Source of the DNA: Luzula sylvatica | Lineage: Eukaryota; Streptophyta; Magnoliopsida; Poales; Juncaceae | NCBI GenBank assembly: GCA_946800325.1 | Contig: OX326958.1 | Coordinates: forward strand, 13,482,992 to 13,546,991 | Reading direction: 5' to 3' | Length of the DNA: 64,000 nucleotides | Shown here: piece after piece, positions 26,677 to 35,794 of the stretch | Layout of the letters: each line of letters begins with the position of its first letter | Position numbering within the stretch: the stretch's first letter is position 1 | Made by a program: the position numbers and the translations under genes | The notes under the pieces: generated by a model | What the model was told of the DNA's origin: nothing | Database searches by the model: none | What the model saw: only the letters and a program-made list of their open reading frames with translations

Positions 26677-27371
26677 CGCCGGTAAATCCTAGAACTCAAA
26701 ACCTCTCACCGGATCCAACCTTTTTGTAAATTTCTCTTCAAAAATCCAATTCAGAGATGAATTTTTATTCAATCATTCTTGCTTGAATCTAATTCAATCT
26801 ATATAAATGAATGAAATTCGAAGGGAAAAGATCTGGATTCTCAGACGAGAAATAGAGCATTAGATATAAATTTATATAGAAAAGGCTCACAACACCGAAA
26901 TATGTAACTGTGAGAATTTATATTTTGTACCCCGGTGAACCGTGCGTATTCGATGTAATTCTTTGATCAGGTCAAGTAAGAGAGAAGAAGATATAACTTC
27001 ATATAGACTTGGTGTACATTAACGTAACAAACCGTAAGTGAGAAAATTACTAGTTGATTCCAGAATTAATGAAGAAATTATTAGTACGTTTGTACACCTT
27101 GTGTATATTAGTGTGATATTTTTAAGACAGGAGACTTTGGTTTCCTTAGTCGTCGCTGGTTGGGGCCAGTGAAGAATAAGTGACTTAATGAGTATTATTT
27201 ATTCAAATCCAAGAACTCGATTCCCGACATGTTCTCCAAATCTGGATTTTTGTTCTTTCTATTCATGAACCGAGATTTGAGATCCTGGTTTTTCCACAAA
27301 CCGGAGTTATTCCATCTTCCGAACCAAACCTAGATGAACAGGCATTTTCCTTTCCCCAAATCTCTCGCGCC
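26677..27371. promoter_or_regulatory. Divergent promoter region between the mannosidase and PRCC genes
   Basis: The start codons of the mannosidase (minus) and the PRCC-like gene (plus) are separated by 695 bp, so both leaders and both core promoters must fit here. No single dominant TATA box or transposon was identified; pyrimidine-rich leader-like sequence occurs just before 27372. Confidence 0.6.
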
Positions 27372-28785
27372 ATGGATTCTCTACTAGCAAGCTACGGTTC
27401 TTCGTCGGATGAGGAAAATGAGGAACGAGGAGACAAATCAAGCACAGATTTGGGCACCAACAAAGCTTCTATCCGTCGTCCTTCTCTATCCTCTTCCATG
27501 CCTCGGCCTCAATCTCTGTTCTCTAACCCTAATCCCGAATTGAACGAGCCGACGAAGGGCTCTATCTTTTCTGCCCTTCCTTCCTCCAAATCGAAAAGTT
27601 CGGCGAATTCACTTGCTTTTGATCCGAACCCAAATCGACCCAGTATTTTTCAGACACGAATACCCCCTTCTGTGCACACGAGTAGTGATTCATATGAAGA
27701 AATTGAAGAAGACGTTAGTAAGGGTTCACTGAATTCTTCTCGTCCTACTCCTAAATCAAAAAAATTGACAAATCTTCTTGATTTCGATTCAATTTTTGGT
27801 CAAACCAACAATAAAAACCTAGAAAGGCCACCTCAAGGTCCCAACTTTTCTGCAATTATTGCCCCTAAATCAAAGGAATCTGCAAATCCACTGGTCTTGG
27901 ATCTAAAGCCTAAGAAGATTGTGCGTTTCACGCCCCCAATTAACCCTAAATTGCATAATAAGAACTATTTCGGTGACAAAGATGATGAAGAAGAAGATGA
28001 AGAAGAGGAAGAAGAAGAGAGAGAGAAGAAAAAACCAATCATAGACCGTTCATCTAATGCTTCTACTGATTTTGTTTTCACGTTACCAGCTCCCAAAAAC
28101 ACTCTTTGCTTGGCCCCTCAATCAAATTCATCCATTTTTGCCTCAAGAAAATCAAGTTTAAATACCCAATTACAAGATCAAAATCAAACCCAACATGAGA
28201 TTCACCAAACCTATAATAATAATAATAATAACAATAATAATAATACCAATGTTGAAGATAATTCTGTACCAGTACAGACTGGATATGAAACAATGGCAAG
28301 TTATAGTAATGTGGAGAGTTACGGAGCTGATGAGGGGCATAATTGGAATAATAACGAATCATCTAGTTATGATGGTAGTAACAATGCCATGATTCATGAA
28401 ATGGGGAGAGCAAAGGGCAAAAGAGGAAGAAATGAAACTCCAATTGAAATAGTGGAGGTGAAACAAGACGAATTAATGAAAAATAGACCAAGACAAGATC
28501 CAAATAAACTAACTGGACTCGCTTTTGGGCCATCTTATCAGGTTCGATTTTATTCATTTTCAATTCTTAATTAAATTATTACAGCATTTTTTTAAATTTT
28601 ATTGTGGGTACTTTTTTTGACAGGCTGCTCCTTCAGAAAAAGGAAAAGCATCGAAATTGCACAAAAGAAAGCATCAAATTGGAACACTTTTTCATGATAT
28701 GAAACAAAAGGAAACGGAATTAGCTGAGAGACGCTCGAAAGGTTATCTTACCAAGGCCGAAACTCAAGCAAAATATGGTTGGTAA
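27372..28785 (+). CDS. PRCC-like nuclear protein
   Basis: Two exons, 27372-28541 and 28624-28785, are joined in phase 0 (Gln codon followed by GT; acceptor TTTTTTGACAG) to give 443 residues. It begins MDSLLASYGSSSDEENEER and ends KHQIGTLFHDMKQKETEL then KGYLTKAETQAKYGW. That C-terminus is the PRCC signature (RRKHQI..L and TQAKYGF/W). The middle is low-complexity: Ser/Pro-rich, an acidic run near residues 200-218 and a run of about ten Asn encoded by AAT repeats. Human PRCC is a nuclear speckle protein implicated in splicing and mitotic checkpoint control; the plant role is little known. The acidic and Asn runs are likely disordered and length-variable. The nucleus is the expected location. 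Confidence 0.85.
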
Positions 28786-29443
28786 ATTTGAAATCATGAT
28801 TTTCGAAGTCGTTTGATCAAAGGAATCTTGTAATTTAGAAACTATGTTAGTAATGAGAGTTGTAGTTTTGGATTTGGATTTTATTTTGTTGGATCGTAAT
28901 GCAAGTTTAGTTTTGAATTTAGTAATTGAGAAGGGGTAATTTCCTGTATATCCCCCACCCCCCAAAAAAGAAAACGGAAAATATTAAATTCGTCCTTCGG
29001 AATACACAATTATTATTGAATTTTTCAAAAATCAATTTCTTTGTTAAATTGAACATAAAAATTATGTTTTCACCATTATCGAGCTTCTACATTAGAACTA
29101 GGTGCAGCTCTTTTTCAGTGTCTTGCCTTCTCCAACTAAACCAGTACAATCAAATCTAAACCGGTTAGTAGAACAAATTATGCGAGGTTAGGATACTTGT
29201 ACTTTGATTAGTATTAGGGTGATGAGGAATTGAGTTTGTGTATGTATATTTTGTACATGAATGATATAGTTTTTTAATACAAGTTTGGTAATTCATCAAA
29301 ATCAACACAATTCATATTAAGTTCTATGTATAACATTCAACAAAAGTCCACGAAATCCTAAAAATGTGAAAATAATCGAAATAACTCTAATTATCCTCCT
29401 CGTCCTCACTTTGATAGTCGGAAAGTTCCATTGTCCGACCGAC
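28786..29443. other. 3' flank of the PRCC-like gene
   Basis: Contains the expected 3' untranslated region and AT-rich spacer. The short plus-strand frames here (for example near 28926-29159) show no family resemblance. Confidence 0.5.
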
Positions 29444-29688
29444 TTATTCCTTTTTTTGCAGACCGTTTACGAATCCAAAAACCGCGTTGTCGACCATACT
29501 CTCTTGGTAACATTTTTCAGCTTCGTCAAGAATTTCAAAAATCTTGTCGGTTAACGATGCGTCATCACAAGATTGTTCGACCTAAATAAATAAACCAAAT
29601 CAAACTAATGCCAAAATTGCACATCTTCATAACCCTAAATTCGACATAACCAATATCAAAATAACCGTAACTTTACCTCGGGGTCCAT
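29444..29688 (-). CDS. Possible small two-exon acidic protein
   Basis: On the minus strand an open segment (29444-29581, about 45 residues) reads VEQSCDDASLTDKIFEILDE then AEKCYQESMVDNAVFGFVNG, ending LQKKE and TAA. It is preceded by an acceptor (TTATTTAG) and, 95 bp upstream, by an exon-like end MDPE with a GTAAAG donor (29677-29688). The amphipathic, acidic, biased composition looks coding rather than random, but I do not recognise a family. The true first exon may extend further upstream (an in-frame reading gives DFNHDMDPE). Alternatives are a captured fragment or the last exons of a decayed gene. Confidence 0.3.
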
Positions 29689-29885
29689 ATCATGGTTGAA
29701 GTCGAAGAAGAGGAAGACAGACGTTCACGTGAGGGAGTTTACTTGGTTAGAGACTTGGTTAATTTGACGAGAGAGAGAGAGAGAGAGTTCATCTCGGCAC
29801 TAGATTAAATAAAATGAAAAATGAAAGCCTCTGGCCAAGTATTATCAAATCATGTCCGCTCATCAGATCCCCCCATCCTTCATAG

Positions 29886-32471
29886 TCAATCAACAATATT
29901 CGTCTCGAGTCCCCTACAAACCAACTCATCTACTAGCATTTTTGCCTTCTTCGTTTCCCCTCGTTTGGAAAATTCATCATGAAGTACGTTATAGGTCATC
30001 GCGTCCGGTTTCAATCCACTAGAAACCATTTCACGTATCAATTTTTCTGCATTTTCCAGTTCGCCGTGTTTGCAAAATCCTTCAACGAGCGTTCTATAGG
30101 TCACAACATCCGGTTTCAATCCTTGAGAAACCATTTCGTGTATAAATTTTTCTGCCATTTCTAGTTCACCTTGTTTGCAACATGCATTGACAAGTATATT
30201 ATAGATTACCACATCGGGTTTCAATCCTTCGGAAACCATTTCGAGTATCAATTTTTCTGCCTTTTCAAACTCATTTTGTTTGTAAAATGCATTAACAAAG
30301 GTGGTATACGTCACCACACTCGGTTTCAATCCATTAGAAACCATTTCGAGTATCAATTTTTCTGCTTTTTCATATTCCTTTTGTTTGCAAAATCCATCGA
30401 GAAGCGGGTTATAGGTCACCACATCCGGTTTCAATCCATTAGGAACCATTTTATGTATCATTTTCTCTGCTTTTTCCAGTTCACCTTGTTTGCAAAATCC
30501 ATCAATAAGCGTATTATAGGTCACCACATTCGGTTTCAATCCATCCGAAACCATTTGAAGTACCATTTTTTCTGCTTTTTCATATATCTTTTGTTTGCAA
30601 AATCCATCAACAAGCGTGCTATAGGTCACCACATTCGGTTTCAATCCATTTGAAACCATTTCATGTACCATTTTTTCTGCCTTTTCCAATTCGCCTTGTT
30701 TACAAAAGCCATCGACAAGGGTGCTATAGGTCACCACATCGGGTTTCAATCCATTAGAAACAATTTCAAGTACCATTTTTTCTGCCTTTTCCAATTCGCC
30801 TTGTTTACATAAGCCGTTCACAAGCGAGTTATAGGTCACAACATTCGGCTTCAACCCATTAGAAACCATTTGAAGAATCATTCTTTCCGCTTTTTCGTAT
30901 TCGTTTTGTTTGCACAATCCATCAACAAACGTTGTATAGGTCACCACATCCGGTTTCAATCCGTTAGAAACCATTTCAAGTACCAATTTTTCCGCTTTTT
31001 CATATACTTTTTGTTTGCAAAATCCATCAACAAGCGTGGTATAGGTCACCACATCCGGTTTTAATCCATTAGAAACCATTTCGAGTATCATTTTTTCTGC
31101 CTTTTCCACTTCCCCTTGTTTACATAAGCCATTCATGAGCGTGTTATAGGTCACCACATTCGGCTTCAATCCATTAGAAACCATTTGAAGAATCAATCTT
31201 TCTGCTTTTTCATATTCGTTTTGTTTGCAAAATGCATCAACGAGCGTGTTATAGGTCCGCACATCCGGCTTCAATCCATTAGAAACCATTTCAAGTATCA
31301 TTTTTTCTGATTTTTCAAATTCCTTTTGTTTGCAAAATCCATCGACAAGCGTGCTATAGGTCACCACATCCGGTTTCAATCCCTCATAAACCATCTCAAG
31401 TATCAATTTATACGCCTTTTCGAGTTCACCTTGTTTACAGAATCCATTCACGAGCGTGTTATAGGTCACCACATCCGGCTTCAATCCATTAGAAACCATT
31501 TTGAGTATCAATTTTTCTGCTTTTTCGTATTCCTTTTGTTTGCAAAATCCATCAAGAAGCGTGCTATAGGTCATTACGTCCGGTTTCAACCCATTAGAAA
31601 TCATTTTAAGTATCAAATTTTCTGCTTTTTCGAGTTCGCATTGTTTGCAAAATCCATAAACAAGCGTGTTATAAGTTATGACATTAGCTGGAATACCCGT
31701 ATCCTCCATTACGCGAAACAACGCCTCGGCTTTTTTCAACTTTCCGCTCTTGCAATATCCGTTCAAAAGAGTGCTCCACGTCACTAAATCAGGCGCGCGA
31801 CCATTGGAGATCATTGAACGGAACAACTTCTCCGCTTTGTCTATTGCTCTCGTTTTGCATAACTTATGGATAAGAGCGTTGTACGAAATAAGATCGGGCT
31901 TGTATCCCAACATAGGCATTTTCTCGAACACCGTGGCTACGTCCTCTAATACCCGCTTCTCCACGAAAACACCCTTCAATAGTAAATTCAACGAATATAT
32001 TATTTCAGCCCTGTATCCATCCTTAAATAACCGTCCGAAAAAAACAAAAGCGAGGTCGATCCGGTTAACACGGCAACACGAGTCGATTAGGATCCGGTAA
32101 GTACGCTCATTTGGATAAATCGCACCTTTCTGACTCATGCAATTAAAGAGAGAAATCACATGAAAATACCGTTTATCATAGTAATCCATCTGGCAAATAT
32201 TTTTCAGGAGGTTATTGAATGAATTGACGGATGGATTGGGCTCTTGCAGCATTTTGTCGAACACGTGCAATGCGTCTTCTATTGAGAGATTCTCCCTTTT
32301 CATTTCCCGCTTTGCTGAATAAGAGTTTGTGGCGTGGGTTACGAGAGGCGTTGAAAGGTAGCAACGAGTATCACGAGAAAAGAAAGTAGGGAGGGATGGA
32401 AGCTTAGGAGAACCATTAATGGAGGTCTTCGAAGGTGGGAAAGAGGTGGTGTGGAGTAATGGAACTGTCAT
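29886..32471 (-). CDS. P-class PPR protein with about 22 motifs, restorer-like
   Basis: An intronless frame of 861 residues. Residues 1-57 are Ser/Thr/Arg-rich with few acids (SFPPSKTS, FFSRDTRCYLS), fitting an organelle targeting peptide. Three diverged motifs (about 81-193) are followed by nineteen 35-residue P motifs from 194 to 858. From 264 to 823 they are nearly identical, of the form VVTYNTLVNGFCKQGELEKA then EKMILEMVSNGLKPD. Lack of introns, P-type motifs only and homogeneous repeats are typical of the RFL clade, which contains cytoplasmic male sterility restorers; other RNA-stability PPRs are possible. Such proteins bind single-stranded organelle RNA, one base per motif. No PLS, DYW or SMR domain is present. 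Because the repeats are so alike, antisense frames also stay open over hundreds of bases; these are shadows. Most likely intact. Confidence 0.9.
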   Translation of the reverse strand: MTVPLLHTTSFPPSKTSINGSPKLPSLPTFFSRDTRCYLSTPLVTHATNSYSAKREMKRENLSIEDALHVFDKMLQEPNPSVNSFNNLLKNICQMDYYDKRYFHVISLFNCMSQKGAIYPNERTYRILIDSCCRVNRIDLAFVFFGRLFKDGYRAEIIYSLNLLLKGVFVEKRVLEDVATVFEKMPMLGYKPDLISYNALIHKLCKTRAIDKAEKLFRSMISNGRAPDLVTWSTLLNGYCKSGKLKKAEALFRVMEDTGIPANVITYNTLVYGFCKQCELEKAENLILKMISNGLKPDVMTYSTLLDGFCKQKEYEKAEKLILKMVSNGLKPDVVTYNTLVNGFCKQGELEKAYKLILEMVYEGLKPDVVTYSTLVDGFCKQKEFEKSEKMILEMVSNGLKPDVRTYNTLVDAFCKQNEYEKAERLILQMVSNGLKPNVVTYNTLMNGLCKQGEVEKAEKMILEMVSNGLKPDVVTYTTLVDGFCKQKVYEKAEKLVLEMVSNGLKPDVVTYTTFVDGLCKQNEYEKAERMILQMVSNGLKPNVVTYNSLVNGLCKQGELEKAEKMVLEIVSNGLKPDVVTYSTLVDGFCKQGELEKAEKMVHEMVSNGLKPNVVTYSTLVDGFCKQKIYEKAEKMVLQMVSDGLKPNVVTYNTLIDGFCKQGELEKAEKMIHKMVPNGLKPDVVTYNPLLDGFCKQKEYEKAEKLILEMVSNGLKPSVVTYTTFVNAFYKQNEFEKAEKLILEMVSEGLKPDVVIYNILVNACCKQGELEMAEKFIHEMVSQGLKPDVVTYRTLVEGFCKHGELENAEKLIREMVSSGLKPDAMTYNVLHDEFSKRGETKKAKMLVDELVCRGLETNIVD

Positions 32472-33950
32472 CCTTCAGTAAAGCTACAAGGGGTTAGAGA
32501 AGCTCGGTACTGGCTCAGTCGCTCATCTTCTTGCTTGGTACTTCCTTCTTGTGGATAATACAGGTTACTGGCGTCTTACATGTTTAGTTGAAGAAAGATA
32601 TATTGTTAAAAGTCCCACAATGAATTGTAAATGTAAAATATTGTTTTGGTACACAATTTTATATTTTTTTATATATAATCTTTTGTATTATATTTAAATT
32701 AACATACAATAAATGTATATACATACAAAACACGATTCGTGATGAAAAGTTCCAAAAAATCCATGATATGTCCTGATTTTACTTGTATCACCGCAAATTA
32801 TGACTATGAGATATGAGATATGATAAATAAGCATCGAAATTCTTAAAAAAAGAATTACTGAAAATATATACACGATATAACCCGAGAGTTCTGTCGCCTA
32901 TCTACTCTTATTTTAGAATTACTGATAAAATTTGTCCTTAATTGAAGTAACATGTATACTTAAATAATAATAATATTATTAGCATTAAATTTGTCCGTGG
33001 TGTGTACATACACGAATTGATATTTGGAGTTTGTACCGAGTTTATTATGTTTCGTTTAGTCATATTATATTTTACATAATAATTTATGTTAATTTGTATT
33101 TATGTACATCTTGTTGTCTTGTAAAAAATATTCATCGTGATTGAGTTAATCGTTAAATTAAATGTTGAAAAATTGTGTGCCCATTACGTGTTATTTAAAA
33201 CATTGAGACCCATACAAAAAAAAGCTATGCTAAAATATGGATTCATACCATTTGTAAAACAAAAAATGATAATCTAAATTGGCAAGGAAACATCTTGAAT
33301 AATACGATTACGAATGTATGTGGAAAATTAAAATATGAAAAATACGATCATAATGTACTCTTGAAAATTTCAATACACCTTCATAAAACTTGAAATATCA
33401 AATATACTAATATCTACAAAATTAGGAGTTACTCTTATAAAATATGAAAATACCTCTTCTTTAAGTATTACATTTTCAAAAATACTTTTAAAAGTTAGAA
33501 TTATCAAAAATGCCCCTATAATTTTCATATTGCTATTTATTCCAATATTTAACAATTAGTTTCCTCCAATATCTAATCAACACAATCTTGTTTTCGACTT
33601 TGAGAATACATACATAAATTATTACTTTACTTTTTCCATCTTCCAAATATCTGTTACCACTACTTAAATAATAAATAAATAAATAAAATCACACATTAGT
33701 TATGAATGATTGTACTTACCATCACAACATAGGCATGGATTCTGAGTTCAAAAAAGAATTATATAAATTATATGTATAAAAAAAGAAAAATATTAATGAT
33801 ACCAACTCAGAGGAATCTCTCAATATCTCAATATATATAATTTTGAACAAAAGATGAGGGCCTGACACGTGGCAATATTTTTTTTTTTGTTTTTTGTTTT
33901 TTCCTATTGTAATCCAAATTGCATCCATGTATCAAAAGAAAAATAATTTT
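32472..33950. other. Upstream region of the PPR gene, no other gene
   Basis: AT-rich spacer containing the PPR promoter near its left end. No TATA box could be assigned with confidence and no coding frame of known type was seen. Confidence 0.5.
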
Positions 33951-33954
33951 TCTC

Positions 33955-34365
33955 CAAACTTATCACAATATACTTCATGAGGTGACAAAATGAATTGATT
34001 AACATTTCTAACTAACTCAATTAAATATTAATTGACACGTTTAATTAACACATAATTAATTTATAATATGTTAATATTAGTAAATATTAATTGATGTGTA
34101 AAAATTATAATTTTTCCTCAAACTCATCACAATATCTTTGATGATGTGACAAAGTGAATTGATCAACATAATTTAATTGACTCAATTAAATGTTGATTGA
34201 CACGTGTAATTAACACATCAATGATTTATAATATGTTAATATTAGTAAATGTGAATGACGCGTCAATTCAATTAAACGGCCGATTAAATCGTTAAATGAG
34301 ACAATCAATCATACAAATCAACATATTTAATCCTCTTTTGTGGCCTCATCAAGGTGTTATTTTTT
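33955..34365. repeat. MITE-like repeat, copy A, with internal duplication
   Basis: A segment containing CTCAATTAAATATTAATTGACACG and TTTATAATATGTTAATATTAGTAAAT occurs twice in tandem (unit about 165 bp, starting near 33955 and 34120). It ends with CTTTTGTGGCCTCATCAAGGTG. An inverted, single-unit relative lies at 42735-43000. The shared ends (GATGAGGTGACAAA and TTTTGT..CCTCATCAAGG) are inverted repeats, as in a MITE. Exact ends and target duplication were not resolved. Confidence 0.5.
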
Positions 34366-34474
34366 TGTTATTGGGTTTCCATATATAATTCTCGTATGAA
34401 ATTATTACTCAATTGTTAATTTCTTATGGTATAATTTACAAATGTGTTTTTTTTTTAAATTGATATTTTTTTTT

Positions 34475-35340
34475 GGGAAATTTTCAAAAAAACCCCTAAC
34501 TTTTTTGGATATTGCAAAAAACCCCCTATATTTTTGGAAACTCCAAAAAAAACCCTCAAACCAAACTTTTGTTTTCAAATACCCCCCTATGGGGGTTAAA
34601 TTTAACTTTGCATGAGATTAAATATTTTTTGGACCAAAATACCCTTCTATTTTCATATTTGATTTGTTAAAAAAGGAAATTCGATACTTTTTATTAATTT
34701 AAATTTTTTTTTTTTTTTAATACATAATAATTAATTTTTTTTTATTATTATATGTTATAGTTATACGATTTTAATATTCATTTATTATGTTGTCATGAAA
34801 ATTTAACATAAAATAATAATAAAGTAAACAACAATATTAAAAAAGCACACCTTGAAAATATTTAAAAAATAAAAGATCAAAAAACTATAAAAAACATACA
34901 AAAAGAATGAAAATAAAAACTATCTGTTAATTTTTTTTTTCTACCAATATAATATGAAGGTGTTCTTTTATAACACTGTTGATTATTTTATTATTATTTG
35001 CTGTTAATTTTTCTTGAAAAAATAATAAATTAGTATTAAAATCCTATAACTATAACACATAATAAAAAAATTGAAATTATTATATGTTAAAAAATATTTA
35101 TCAAATTTTTCAAAATTAATAAAATACAATGGAAAATAGTTTTTTTAACAAATGAAATATGAAATTAGAAGGGTATTTTGGTCCAAAAAATATTTAACTC
35201 CATCCAAAGTTAAATTTAACCCCCATAGGGGGGTATTTGAAAACAAAAGTTTGGTTTGAGGGGTTTTTTTGGAGTTTCCAAAAATATAGGGGGTTTTTTG
35301 CAATATTCAAAAAAGTTAGGGGGTTTTTTGAAAATTTCCC
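34475..35340. mobile_element. Fold-back MULE-type element, 866 bp
   Basis: The element starts GGGAAATTTTCAAAAAAACC and ends TTTTTTGAAAATTTCCC. Inverted homology continues inward through CAAAACCCCC-type runs, TTTGTTTTCAAATACCCCCC, GGACCAAAATACCCTTCTA and beyond, so most of the element is one large imperfect hairpin. Flanks are nine T on the left and twelve T on the right, compatible with a 9-bp duplication of T though not proof of one. The terminal sequence matches the element at 52605 and resembles the PMD-carrying MULE. No coding capacity. Confidence 0.75.
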
Positions 35341-35794
35341 TTTTTTTTTTTTATGTTAATGGATGGCATTTTAAATATATATTTCGGTTTTATCTGTATT
35401 ATTCACGATTTTTTTTATTTGTTTTGAAATTTAATTTTGTTTGAATTATAATATGTTAAAATTTATTTATTTAGCGTCAATTTTTAATGATGGATCAATT
35501 TCATGAATCACTATAATTAATAATGTATATATCCATAATAAACCAATTTCATGAACATTTATTAATTATAATGCATTTATTAACATCAATATATTTACAA
35601 ACATATCATGATTATATAATTAAGTTTAAACGTATCCGTGCAAATTCTCTTTAAACAAATTATACAAAAAACATGTACAATAAATAGTATAAAGTCCCGC
35701 GCAATTGTTGCGCTGGCTATTGCTAGTAAAATACAAAACACAATGTAAGTAAAACAAACTATATACACCAAAAAATATACAAACAAAAAGTTCT
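35341..35794. other. 3' flank of DNA ligase IV
   Basis: AT-rich DNA between the fold-back MULE and the LIG4 stop codon, expected to hold the LIG4 3' untranslated region. Nothing else could be supported. Confidence 0.5.

Noticed and set aside
29979..32100. Several plus-strand open frames up to 160 codons with FQSIRNHFEYQFFCFF-like repeats
   Set aside because: They are the antisense reading of the highly repetitive PPR gene; the repeat period and composition follow from the minus-strand motifs.
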